In this document: positions 1 through 10,442 of the stretch, in pieces
Position numbering within the stretch: the stretch's first letter is position 1
Layout: every line of letters starts with the position of its first letter
Assembly: GCF_000315625.1 (NCBI RefSeq)
Contig: NW_005434575.1
Location: forward strand, 152,620 to 209,225
Direction: 5' to 3'
From: Guillardia theta CCMP2712
Taxonomy: Eukaryota > Cryptophyceae > Pyrenomonadales > Geminigeraceae
DNA: 56,606 nucleotides
The notes under the pieces: model-generated
What the model was told of the DNA's origin: nothing
Seen by the model: the letters and a program-made list of their open reading frames with translations, nothing else
The model's database searches: none
Program-made: the position numbers and the translations under genes

Positions 1-1522
1 TTCGTACGCCCCGATGTGCTGCTCGTACGATCTCTTCCTTACGAGTTGAGACAGAAGTGTGTTAACAGGAATAATTCACAGCAGATAGGAACCTTCATCG
101 ACCATATGAAACAACTAATTGGATTATCGGGGGACGAAGATCTTTTTAGTTTCAAATATGACAAATTTGATCATAGGTTGCAGAAAAATCTGTTTGAGAT
201 AATCGAGACACACATGTTCATGTTGAAGTTCTTCGAAGATCGTGGTCTCTCGAAAAAAACATTCAAGGCAGCACCAATGTCGAAATTCGGCAGAAAACAT
301 CTAACAATCGATAATGATGTGATGTATTACATTTTGAAAGAAGCGAACAGTTTGAAACCGGGAGAAGATAAAAAATCGTTCATGAGAATAGATCAAACTT
401 TGGAGAACTCTAAGAATTTCAGAAGGATTTTCGACTGTTCGAATCTGTTCAGAGATCAGAGAGAGGAGATTACAAGTATCACGACAGACGGTGTATCGGT
501 TTGTTTTCGCTTCACGTTAATTGTCAAAACAATCGATGGACTCGAACAGGAACCTTCATTGCGCACTACCAAATGGCTTGCCGATAGAAAAAGGGCTGAA
601 CGGAAATCGGCGAAGAAGATATCAATATCATACAAAGTATTACATGAAAATTCAGAATACCAAAGAGAGATCGAAGAATGTAAAAATTGCCCAAGGGTAA
701 TTGCGATCGACCCTGGGAGGAGCGTCATTATATCGGCCGTCGAACAATTCAGAGATGATCAACAAATAATCAGAAAAAGATTTCAGTTTTCGAGAAAACA
801 ATATTATCACGAGTCACATCTGAATCGCAATAAAAAGAAAAGAAAGACGTGGGATCAAGATATTCAATCGACATTGCACTATCTCAAGGGGTTCTCGAGT
901 AAGTCTGGCGGCAGTCTATCAAGATTCGAAGACTATCTTCTTGCAGTTACAAGTCATTGGGAGGAGTTAACTTCGCATTATTCAAAGCGAAAATACGCCA
1001 GGATGAAATTCGACATCTACATTTCGAAACGAAAGTCAGTCGACAGGTTTATCCGTACAATGAAAGGAAAGGGAGAAATAGAACCTGTTATCGCATATGG
1101 AAATGCAAGGTTCCCGTCTACAGGACGTCGAGGAGAAAGGCCTGTACCGGTCAGGTGGATAAGAAGAAGATTCGAGAATCACTACAGAGTCGTAGATGTT
1201 GACGAATACCGTACTACCAAGTGCTGTAACGATTGTGGTTCTGAGCTCGATGTGCTTCGACGGATTGAAAATACAGGGAAAGAACCAGACGAGACCTGTA
1301 GGTTGAAAACAAGGAAAAGTGAAGTACGAGGATTGAAATTTTGCAGATCATCGAGGTAATGTCAAGTTTTGTATACTCCTGTAATTCACCTTTTCATCTA
1401 ACTGTTATCGTGACAGCTGTAAAGGAAAGCCGATCAAATCCAGGGACTTGAATGCTGCACTGAATATACTCACTTGTTTCAATGTGTTTCCTGAAAGACC
1501 GAATCACCTACGTCGCCCCTGA
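1..1522 (+). CDS. Fanzor (eukaryotic TnpB-like RNA-guided nuclease), 5' partial
   Basis: Model: frame open from base 1 to 1355, intron 1356-1416 (61 nt, GT-AG), exon 1417-1522 ending in TGA. The 3' half carries a split RuvC nuclease fold. RuvC-I is VIAIDPGRSV, with the catalytic Asp at 709-711. A YGNARF segment followed by VDEYRTTK matches the Fanzor RuvC-II region; the Glu at 1204-1206 fits the relocated acidic residue reported for Fanzors. RuvC-III is RDLNAALNIL, with Asp at 1445-1447. A zinc ribbon has CxxC (CCNDC) before the intron and a C-x4-C pair (CRSSSC) made only after splicing. The N-terminal part is Lys/Arg-rich. The frame stays open to the window edge, so the true start is upstream or in another exon; ATG/GTG at 14-18 is not convincing. 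By family, the protein would use an RNA from its 3' flank to cut DNA. All three acidic positions are present, so it is not visibly dead. Confidence 0.88.
1356..1416 (+). other. Spliceosomal intron inside the Fanzor zinc ribbon
   Basis: GTAATG donor and GACAG acceptor. Unspliced, the frame hits TAA at once (1357-1359). Spliced, a Ser codon forms and the frame continues into CKGKPIKSRDLNAALNIL, restoring both the second zinc pair and RuvC-III. Confidence 0.85.
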
Positions 1523-1736
1523 GGTGAATTCAATGATTGTTGTCGCCCCCTCCCTACCCAGACTGCGTCCCTCGGGACTCGATGCCTAATTCCCTGCCTG
1601 CCTGCCTGCCCGGTGCCTGCCTCCATTATGATCCGATGTTTACGACATGTGATCATTGAAGTGACTGACTGGCATCATTTGGTAGGATTCATGTAAGGCT
1701 CCAACAACATCCGAAGACAATTTGGCAAAAAAAAAC

Positions 1737-1788
1737 AACTGCCGTTGTATGACGGAGAGTCGCGGCTCTCAATCATACGACGGCAGTT
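1737..1788. repeat. Strong hairpin 3' of the Fanzor gene (candidate guide-RNA fold or transposon end)
   Basis: Left arm 1737-1752 and right arm 1773-1788 pair over 16 bp with one G-U. After a 2x2 internal loop, GAGAG (1755-1759) pairs with CTCTC (1766-1770) around a small GC loop. It begins 214 nt after the Fanzor stop. TnpB/Fanzor guide RNAs lie at or beyond the 3' end of the nuclease gene and overlap the element end, so the position fits. It could instead be an unrelated terminator or a small MITE. Confidence 0.6.
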
Positions 1789-2856
1789 CTGTGCGAAAAC
1801 TTAGTTCGTCGTTCAGAAGGGTATTCACATATTCCGTCACATCATGAGGGAGAGTACCCGTGGTAGATAGATTCGTGGCGTTTATCTATTAAAGTTAGGC
1901 CCGGAATTAAAAATTCAGTGAGTCCAAAGGCTTGGGGTGGTAACAGGGAAGGGAAGGGGTAGGGTAGGATACCAATTTTTGAGTACAGAACCTGTGTTGA
2001 TGAAGGCATCTGGATACGGTAGGGGTAGTCAAGGGGGAAAAGGGGGGTACAAGATAGCAGAGTCAGTAATGGTACCTCAAACTCTGAGATATGGAAAGTA
2101 ACGGGTAGGGAAACAAAAGAGGGGGTACAGTAGTCATTCGTCCAAGAAAAGAGAGCACCGGTAGTATGATATTATGCTAAGACGGGGGGTGACTCAAGTT
2201 CAAAGGGGGTACTGGGTGATACAAGAGCTGATTGCAGCAGGGTCGTCGGATCACAAAAGCTAATCCCGGCATCCGGTCGCCAGGGAATGGGGGAATGAAG
2301 AGAAGGAGGGCAGGGAGGGAGGTAGGAGGGAGATGAGGAGAGAGGGAGAGTAAGGAGGAGAGAAGAGTAGAATAGAGTAGAGGAGGTGAGAGGTGAGAGG
2401 GCAGAAGCCGATACGGTGAAGGGAGAGTGTGGAGGAGATGAGTGAAGGTCTACGATTCAAGTTAGATGTGATGGACAGTGAGCGAAGGATGGTTCAAAAA
2501 AGGGAGAAGAAATGTAGCAACAGTAGGGAGAACAAGACAGAGTTGTGGGTAGTCTGGTTCAGCAAGTTTGTTGTTTGTGGATGGCAGTATCAGCCTACCG
2601 ATTAAGGAAGTGAGATACATGAGGTACATGATAGGACTTTACACAATTCCTGATGTAAGAAGATATCATATCATGATGCCATATCTTGTAAAGGTTGTGT
2701 CAACCGATAATGCATTGTATGCTGTGAGAGCCTAGTCTAATCAGAAATGGTAGCAAGTTGTATCGAACTCTTTTGCTGTACTATTTCGTTCATACTGATA
2801 ACAATTGTTTGGCAGGTTATCGAGTTGTCTGGCTTCCATGGGAGCGTGATCTAAGC
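1789..2856. other. Intergenic, G-rich and purine-rich
   Basis: No gene seen. About 1955-2215 holds several G4-5 tracts followed by TA or TAC. About 2260-2450 is a GGGAGA-type purine run on the + strand. 1600-1625 has a short run of CCTG repeats. Confidence 0.6.
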
Positions 2857-4492
2857 ATGACTGTCCTTCTTTCACATCAAGTGCTCGTCAGGCGCAAGGC
2901 TGATGGGTCAAGTCGACGGGTTGTCGCTATCGGGACAGCTTTGCTCCTTTTGACTCTCATCTTCATCGCACGCAGGGATCACCAGGATAGGGCCGACTCT
3001 CTGCTCCTGCAACAGCTGCATGCATTGACCCCGTCGTCCTTGCTAGCTTTGAATGATGGGATGACTGCGTCCCTGGCTGAAAACTCTAACTTGTGTTCCA
3101 AGAAGGCTGAGATTTTCGAGAAGTTAGATCAGCTCCTGAAGCGCTTGCAAGGCGAGGTAAAATTGTAATGATCCTCGCGCCACGACCGTTTGACGGATGA
3201 TTCAAAGAATTCGTTGGTGAATTCCACAGTTGATGATGCGAAAGATACCTACGAGGAGTCCCTTGAGGGCTGGCTCGCCTCGGAATCGAGCTTTCGAATG
3301 GCAGCGAGCAAGGTTGAAATAGCCAAGGAGGCAGCCAAGTTCCTTATCAGAAGAGTTGTGGTGAGTTGTGCTCTTCTCGTCCTTTTGGCACCGAGTGCGC
3401 AAGTTCCTCTTAAGAGCACGCGTAGGTTGATAAAGAGGTTCTGACGAAGACTGAGGAGGAACACGCAAAAGTTCTTGAGGAGTATCCACAGAAGATCGCT
3501 ATGACAGAAGACGTACTTGCTCGTTTCTCATGGTGCTTGCAGCACCTCACAGTTACAACAGGAAAAAGCCTTGATCATGCACTTGATTGAGCTCATCGAA
3601 TCAATGTCGAACAAAGGCAAATCGAGCCAGAAGGCATGGAAACGAGGCGCAAGCGAGCTCTCGTCGAAGATGAGAGCGCTGCAGTCACGGCTGCGCAAGG
3701 TATGAATGTTTGCAAGCTATCTTCCTTTCACTTCAACGGTGTAGGATACGTTTCTTGGTCAATCAGCCAAGATGAGGCAGCAGCTGACCAAGATCGGCTT
3801 GTGAGGCAGCTACAACAATAGTAGGCAAAGCTCAAGTTCTGTGCAGGGCCATTCAGAAGGAAGACATGCTGCAGTCGGGTGGCTCCAAGGACTCTGATAT
3901 CGAATCCACTCAAGATGAAATCAAAAACCTCCTCCTCGATCTTCTCAAGGTTTTCGCCGCCCCCGTTGATACATTGGAGCTGATCTCGATATCCCCAGGA
4001 CCCGGAGTTCCGTGCCATGATGCTCAAAGCGGGGTTGGCAAACGCGATGAACGAGTTGCTTGCTGCTCAAGGCGTTCTGATAACGGATGAAACCAGTTCG
4101 AACTTTGCATATGATGATCCTTTCCATGTTTGCTCACTTGTGCTGCAGAATTGACGGATACAACGCATACTCTTGATGCATCCCATCATGAAGAGCTGGT
4201 GGCTGGGCTAGCAAGGAGTAAGGAGGACGGCAAGAAGGTCATACGTTCTCGTCTGGTTGGACTCTAAGATATCCTGCAGACGGTCGCCGCTGACACTTAC
4301 AATGCTGTGAATGCTGGATCAAAGGTGTTTGCTCAAGTGCAGGAGCGTGTAGTTGTGACCGCTTTGCAGACTCTGCTTAGCTCGATGGACAAGCAGATTA
4401 TCATCATCAACGTCATCAAATCGAAAATCAACAATCATTGCGACAACTTGTTGAATCCTGAATCTCAGCCCGACAGCGCCTCATCGAAGTGA
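2857..4492 (+). CDS. Single-pass membrane coiled-coil protein, multi-exon
   Basis: Not recognised. Start ATG at 2857. Supported exons are 2857-3156, 3208-3360, 3426-3512 and 3553-3699, which join in phase through GT-AG introns of 40-65 nt. More exons lie at about 3760-3810, 3848-3950, 4000-4070, 4150-4240 and 4280-4492. The N-terminus has a basic stretch and then one TM segment (IGTALLLLTLIFIA). The rest is Glu/Lys/Leu-rich helix typical of coiled coil. An in-frame TAA at 4267 is avoided by a 42-nt intron ending at the CTGCAG before 4280. The end is taken as the TGA at 4490-4492 after a Ser-rich tail. Exon borders in the middle third are uncertain. The name is structural only. Confidence 0.6.
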
Positions 4493-4866
4493 ACTGAAAG
4501 GTCCAAGGACTCGGAAGGCTCTTCGTCATTAGACCACTGGGGTTGACGAGCCCGTTTGCCGAGTCTGGCGCTACTGGCCGGAAAGGCTGAAACTGGAAAG
4601 TTTTTCTTCTCATTCTTCTCTTTGTACAATCAGATCATTCGTGGTTTTCAAACTTTCATGATTCTTTTTTAAAATCTAATGAATTTACAAAAACAAAATT
4701 TGAACTTTACACGCGTGCTGGATTCTCCCGCCAAATTCAGTCCAAATCCATCGCGGCCCAAAAGAATTTGATTTTAAATTCCAAATATTCGAGCTCACTT
4801 ATACAAATATAGTAGACAATTTTGGTATTTTCCTGAGACAATTTTGTACCATCGCGGAAAGTCGCC

Positions 4867-5759
4867 ATGTCCACTGTTGGCGCTCAGCATCTTCTGATCA
4901 AGCACCAGGGTGAGATCGAGTCTGCATCCCCACCTCTCCCTCTTCCTCCCCCTTCTCCTTCTCCTTGTTCAAACATCTTTCTTGATCGTCCTCCTCCTTG
5001 ATCGTCCTCCTCCTTGTTCGTTCTCCTGCTCCTCCTGCTCCTCCTGCCCTCCTGCCCTCCTCCTCGTCCCTTCCCGGCCATCACGGGAACTCCTCGTACT
5101 CCTCCTCTTCTCCTCCATCATCGTCGTCGTGATCCTTGTTGCTGTACCTCCTCTTCGTTCCTGTCCCTCTCTACACTCCTTCTCTCCTCTCCTGTACAAA
5201 TCCTTCTCCTCAAACCGCCCTCTCTTGCTCCCCTTTTGTTTCCCCTTCCCTCGCTTCTCACTTCTGATGCTACATCTTCCTCTGTCAAAATGCCACCCCT
5301 TTATCTCTCCACTCCTCGTCCTCCTCATACCCGATTCTTCTCATTTCCTTGTCTCAGTCCTGATGCGATCTTTACTTGTTAATTTGGAGTTGATCTCTCA
5401 TCCAATATGTGCAAACCAGCTGTGATTGACTTCATCGAACAGGTTCCAGGCGCCCTGCAAGTTGGAAGGATGAGTCGGGAGCAGAGATCAAGAAGAGAAC
5501 GAAGGAGCAAGCTCGTGAGATCCTTCTCCAGCACAAACAAGCTATCATGAACTCTCCCAACCCCGCACAGAAGTTTGGTGAGCTGGCATCCATTCACAGC
5601 GATTGTTCCTCCGCCAAGAACAATGGCAGCCTCGGGGTGTTCGGACGGGGAGAGATGCAGAAGGCCTTTGAAGACGCTGCCTTTGCCCTCAAAGTCGGGG
5701 AGATCTCTGATGTCGTCGATTCTGATTCCGGCCTCCACATTATCTACCGCTTCTCGTGA
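4867..5759 (+). CDS. PIN1: Pin1-type parvulin prolyl cis-trans isomerase, single domain
   Basis: join(4867..4909,5443..5759), 119 aa. It isomerises Ser/Thr-Pro peptide bonds, in Pin1 relatives after phosphorylation, usually in nucleus and cytosol. The start reads AQHLLIKH, then SRRPASW, the basic loop that binds phosphate in Pin1. The catalytic core follows: CSSAKNNGSLGVFGRGEMQK, then FEDAAFALKVGEISDVV and DSGLHIIYR. The conserved CSSA cysteine, the FGRGEMQK segment, FEDA and the final His (GLHII) are all there. There is no WW domain, and the length matches the plant-type single-domain Pin1 rather than animal Pin1. The 533-nt intron is much longer than its neighbours and pyrimidine-rich. The splice restores the Gly-Ser-Arg-Arg loop exactly. 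Confidence 0.93.
4910..5442 (+). other. Long pyrimidine-rich intron of the PIN1 gene
   Basis: GTGAG donor and AACAG acceptor, 533 nt. About 4920-5350 is nearly pure CT with CTCCTC and TCGTCC runs. The long open frames there come from composition and are not treated as genes. Confidence 0.8.
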
Positions 5760-6032
5760 GTTCGTTCAGGGCAAGTTGTCGCTGTGCTCCTCAGGGTCGA
5801 GCAACCCTTACAACGAGCTGTTGCAATGTTTAGAAGTTTAATTTCATACTTTGTAACTTCAAAAGAATGCCGTGCGTGTGTTTCTGGTAGTATCTGCGAT
5901 GATTCAGTTGGGACAAACAAGGAGTATGTCTGCTCACATGGCAAGGAACAAGGGGAGCGAGACTGATGCTACAGCTATCCACAAGCTCCTGCTCCATCGC
6001 CTCTTCGATCGCATTCTCAGCCATTCTTCGCA

Positions 6033-6869
6033 TCATCGCACGCCTCGTACCTTAGCTGAGCCTCCGCTGAGGAAGTTTGTAGATCTTCTTGTAGCAGATG
6101 AAAGGGCATTACGAAGCTCTTGGATCTGATCACAACAATCGTCATGTTCACAAGCTCACCCGGAGAAGCGAATTCTGACCTGCATCTTGAGGCGCGCATT
6201 CTCAGACGCCATCTCCTCATATCGCGCTGCAGAGATCTTTCCTCCTTTCTTCGTCTTGCTGCCAGTGCCGCTGGCTGCACCCGAGCCCCCTACCTGTCCT
6301 TCCATGTCCTCCATAATCACTTTCATCTTGGACGACATCTCTCTCTCCAGCACTGTCCGCTGCTCCAGCATCAGCCTGTGAAGCTCTTCGATCTCCTCGT
6401 CCTTCTCATGCACCATCTCGCGTGCTTGCAGCACGTACCGTCGCAGAGTGTCCAGATCGTCGATATTCCGCGGTGATTGGATCGCGGCAAGGGAACCCCC
6501 CGCCTGATGGCTCTTCCTGCTCTTGTCGAGCTCCTCTTCCAGCTGAGCTATCCTAGCCTCGTACGATTTGAGCTGTTCCTTGAGCTCTTGGCCAGAGGTG
6601 GGTTTCTCGCATGTCCGATCCGTTGATGGGGAACTAGACACCTCATGGTGTCGGTCGCTCTGTCCTTCATTGCAGCTCTTAACGGCTGCCGCGTACACCT
6701 CGCTCTCATGGTCATCGAGAGAGGTCGACGCAAACTCATGCACGCAATCAATGACATCATCAAGTCTTCGGGCGATGTCCTCATCTTTCTCCTCACCATG
6801 GATCACACCGTACTGTTCTTTCAGCGCGCAAAGGGTCTCGTAGATCTTGACAAGCTTTGACCCTGCCAT
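6033..6869 (-). CDS. Coiled-coil protein, unknown function
   Basis: Start ATG at 6869 (MAGSKLVKIY). Exon 6869-6180, intron 6179-6126 (54 nt), exon 6125-6051, then reading on to TGA at 6033. A further 3' splice giving a slightly different end is possible. The N-terminal third is globular and acidic. From about residue 115 there is a long heptad region (ELKEQLKSYEARIAQLEEEL), and a second coil follows containing EMVHEKDEEIEELHRLM. A Gly/Ser/Lys-rich linker comes before the last helix (YEEMASENARLKMQIQELR). This is the pattern of scaffold or basal-body proteins, but no family is recognised. It is divergently arranged with the gene at 7347. Confidence 0.65.
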
Positions 6870-7346
6870 TCCCCTGCCCTCTCGAGATTCTTGCATGCTA
6901 GTTGAAGCCTGCTCTTCCCCTGTCTCCTGGTACCTTGCGACGCCTTGCCTCTTGTTTCCTGCCTCCCTCCCTCCTCCCTTACCTGCTCCCTTCCAAATTT
7001 GTGGTTGCAGTGACAGGGTAGGGGTGGATATTTTGACCACTTGAAGGGGTTGTTTTGTATGTAATAAAGGGGGTAATGGTCCGCACACAAGTGGAGCCTA
7101 ATGAGGGTAGGTTTCAGTGGGAATGAATGGGGATGAGGGTGTCGATACCGCGGAGGCTGCAGCGCTATGGAGGCCGGGGAAGAGAAGGAGCGACGAGAGC
7201 GAAGATGTGAGACGAGATGGCGCGCGATGGAAGCATAGAACAGCATCGCACTTGTCTTGATGTTGTCTGTTGATGTTGAAGCAGGAGGGCCCTCTGTGCT
7301 GTTTCCCTTGACAGAACCTGACCTTTCTCTGACACCTTGTGCAGAT

Positions 7347-8007
7347 ATGAATCGCGTTTTGTCAAGACCCGTTCTGCTATCGTTCTTGCTCCTGCTTCAC
7401 TTTCAACATGTCTCATCACTGAGATCGTTGTCTCGATTGTCTCTGAGTGCCAGAAACGAAGTTGTTCGTGGGAACATCAGAAAATTGTCAAGCACGTCTG
7501 AATTTGCGAGGAAGGATTATGTAGCAAGGCTCCGAGGAGGAAAAGACATTCCGATCGACATGCAAATTGTGCATTGGTTGACGCACTCAAGGGGTAAAAC
7601 TTTGAAGAGCTCACAGGAGAGTGCGGCACGCTGAGTGATGTGCTAGGTGGTCAGCTCATCGCTGTCGTCATGTTCGCCTGTGGCGTATACATGATTCCAG
7701 CATTGCCGAGGATCAAATCGGTCAGCCCCATCTACATCAGACAGGTGCTGCTTTCAATCATGAGGCATGCTCCATGACTTGTATGCTCCTTCCCTCAGTT
7801 TAAGATTGGGGTTGTTCTGTTGGTAGCCGGCACTCTGCTTTTCTTGGCAGGTCCGGTGATCAAGCACTATCTTGGTATGATAACTCGTTTCACCCACTTG
7901 CTGTTCTGCTCACATCTAAGGATGCAGGCGCGTGGTCGATGGGCTTCATGCCGTTGTCGCACTCGATCATGATGGCTGGGGGGGTTTTCATCTGGGCGGT
8001 ACAGTGA
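7347..8007 (+). CDS. Small three-TM protein with signal plus transit-like leader
   Basis: join(7347..7593,7647..7744,7799..7874,7928..8007), 166 aa; all four exons stay in phase with 53-54 nt GT-AG introns. The N-terminus is a signal peptide (LSRPVLLSFLLLLHFQHVSS) followed by a Ser/Arg/Leu-rich stretch without acids (LRSLSRLSLSARN). That is the layout of bipartite leaders that take proteins to secondary plastids. After a linker there are three hydrophobic segments: LIAVVMFACGVYMIPAL, GVVLLVAGTLLFLAG, and a last one containing IMMAGGVFIWAV at the very end. No family recognised; a plastid-membrane role is inference. An ATG 90 nt upstream is in frame but would bury the signal peptide. Confidence 0.72.
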
Positions 8008-8778
8008 TGTAAACTGAAATTCTCTCGTGTTTTTTGTTTTGTTTTTTTTTGTTTTTTTTGTTTTTCTGTTTGTTTGTTTGTTTGCTTGTTTGTTTGTTTG
8101 TTAGGAACGCATTCTAGCTGGCACTCACGGAGATCTATTTCATGTGTGCCCTTGCACAATGCAAGAATGTAGAGAGACTGGTCCCCCACGCATTGGATCA
8201 ATCGATGCGATGGCAAACATACATGTCTCCACATGAATCGATGCGCAAGTCGAGCAATCTTTGTCTTTGTGGTGCAGTGGGATTCGTGCAAGCTGTTGGA
8301 GTGACTCTGATCTTGAATACGTGTAATGTTTGAACAGGCAGTTGGAGAGGCGATTGCAGATGCAAGGGATGAGCAACTGGATGATGAAACCAGGTCAGCA
8401 GAATGCCGTGATGACATCGAAATGTATGACTATGGATGGCAGAGACCCGAATACAGACACCTTTTCATCCAACTACAAGCTGATTGGATGAGATTATTGT
8501 TACTTTAGAATACTTGATTGTTTCTCTGTGAATAGCATGAACCTTCGAACATGTTGATTTTTTTGCACAATCCCATCAACGTGCAACTTTGCCCTTTACA
8601 GGCAAATCAACGTCGAGCATGCAGTGATCTCTCTCTCGCGACTCTCTTGACAAAGGACGAATTTCCAGTCTTCAGGTCTAGTAGCACTTGTACACAACCA
8701 GCACGTGATCTTCTGACTTCTAGAGCATTTCACACAGAAATTCGTAATGCTGAGCTAAATCTTAAGAGTCTTCTGACG
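8008..8778. repeat. Intergenic with TTTG microsatellite
   Basis: 8030-8103 is a T-rich tract ending in about eight TTTG units. A 60-codon open frame on + (8326-8508) is acidic and tyrosine-containing but has no support beyond being open. No other gene is seen between the two flanking genes. Confidence 0.6.
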
Positions 8779-10442
8779 TTAACCGTTCAGATCACTCAGT
8801 CCCATCTCAGTGATGAGGAAATGTGTATATGCTTGCGATGCATTCTTGTTCGATTTTCGAATTGTCAATCGCCTGACATCGCTGCTGAACTGCAAACCTC
8901 AGGTGTCACAAGCAATCACACTCAAGTAGAACCCATTACCGCGGTGATCATCAGAGACACACAGGGAAGTCGAGACCAGGTTTCACCCATTGCTGCTTGT
9001 ACATGTTCTGAATTACCACCTCTCGCTATCGTGCTGCAAATCATACAATAAGGCCATGTCAATGGAAACTTAATAATTTCTTACGTGTGGTTCGTTACAA
9101 GGACCGCGATGCTGTACTTGGTCATCATGCGCTAGATCATGGGTCACTTCTGATCCGCACAGACGAGATTGTTCACCTGAATTTTCTGAACAATGTCCAG
9201 AAGCATGCAGTGACCAACCATTGAAGCACCTCCCAAAATTGGTGCAAACAAGGAGCCAATTGAATCCACAACGACCTGAAATATCAGAGATCAGAGGCTT
9301 TCCCAGAGATCATCCGATTGATACCATTTTGAGGTTAACCAAAAAGGAGTCTATGTGCAATCCATCTGAGGTATTCCTTGATAGGCCAAACGCAGACTGC
9401 AGCTTGATTTCGAGGTCGGATAACTACTCATGAATTTCAATTGTTGTGTTGCTCAAGAGTCAAAACGTTTGCCTCGTCCATCAATTCTTGTACATTAGAT
9501 ACCGAGGACCTCCGTATTCTCTGGAGAGCCATCAACGATTCTTCCTTCGTACAGCCTTGCTCTTGCATGATTTCCTTCAAATGGGGACGCCACGTGAGTG
9601 GAGTATAGGACTGCAATGCTCAAAATACCTGCAATCTGATGGGCGAGAAAGAATTTCCGCTGTCCAAATACAGTACATTTGCTTGAAGATCACTGCAGAA
9701 TATCTCAAATGAATGGGTAGATCGCCACAAACACGTGGAACATTACCAAGCAACTTTCGATGTCACCGATAAGCAAAATTGGGTTTTGCCGACCGCTGAA
9801 GGGCCCGCGATCTCAGTCAATTCACTGGTGAAGATTCCACCTGGAGGATTCCTTCATTGCCTCATCACAGCATCATGCAAGAGACCGTGTAGAAGTTCAT
9901 TGATCGAGGAACACCCAGTCTGGATAATAGAGTTTTTCTCTCTCCAATCCTCGAAGATAGCACTGAAACATTGTTACAGGTGTGAATTCCATCTATGAGT
10001 GTCCAAATGACCTTGCCCTTTGCGGGACAGGACAGTATCTCCGCAAGATCCTCTTCACAATCCCTTTGATTTCAGTTTCAGATAACTGTGCATTCTCCGC
10101 GACACTGTGGTAGCATGTCAAATCAGTTATCGTTAGCAAATGTGAAGGTAAGGGATGTTACAAGGCGAAACCACTGCGGGTTAAGAACAGGAGGTCTTCA
10201 GCAGAATGTATTCCAGCTGCAATCAAAGAGGCTCCATCCTGCAGGCAACATGAACAACAGCACATTTCCCGGAACGCTCTAGCGATAAGACGCAGATAGT
10301 AATGGAGGGAGAGAAAGGGCAAGTGGAAGGCCAAAAACAAGGCAGGCAAGCAAGCATCAGCACAAGTCAAGAGAACGTTTCGTCCTGCACTCACAGCATA
10401 GCCGATTATTCCGTTCTTCACCATCGTCTCCACACGCGGCAT
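8779..10442 (-). CDS. RAD51B: RAD51 paralog, RAD51B-like DNA repair ATPase
   Basis: Twelve exons: 10442-10395, 10238-10162, 10104-10012, 9962-9886, 9840-9747, 9692-9629, 9574-9467, 9423-9340, 9275-9177, 9131-9085, 9033-8940, 8889-8779. All joints keep phase; 331 aa (animal RAD51B is about 350). RAD51 paralogs help load or stabilise RAD51 during homologous recombination. The N-terminal helix-hairpin-helix reads IAAGIHSAEDLLFLTR. Then comes TGCSSINELLHGGIFTSELT and the Walker A GPSAVGKTQFC. VLYLDSGNSFSPIRLQ is the usual YIDTE strand. Walker B is VVVDSIGSLF. SIAVLVTNHT is the RecA L2 approach (VTNQ in most), MGETWSRLP is the usual TWS/THS step, and the end RRLTIRKSNKNA is the R-x-x-x-K-S strand. 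Assignment to RAD51B rests mainly on LTEIAGPSAVGKTQFC; another paralog is possible. Confidence 0.85.

Noticed and set aside
4250-4285. In-frame stop marking the 2857 gene as a pseudogene
   Set aside because: A 42-nt GT-AG intron from the AAGAAG donor to CTGCAG removes the stop in phase.
4910-5425. Long open frames on both strands (119-171 codons) in the CT-rich stretch
   Set aside because: They lie in the PIN1 intron and consist of Leu/Ser/Pro or Arg/Gly/Glu from simple composition; the splice on either side is exact.
9575-9628. An 18-nt intron (9611-9628) in the RAD51B-like gene
   Set aside because: A 54-nt intron using the next AG (9575) also keeps frame and gives RLQEIMQEQ, closer to RAD51B; no need for a tiny intron.
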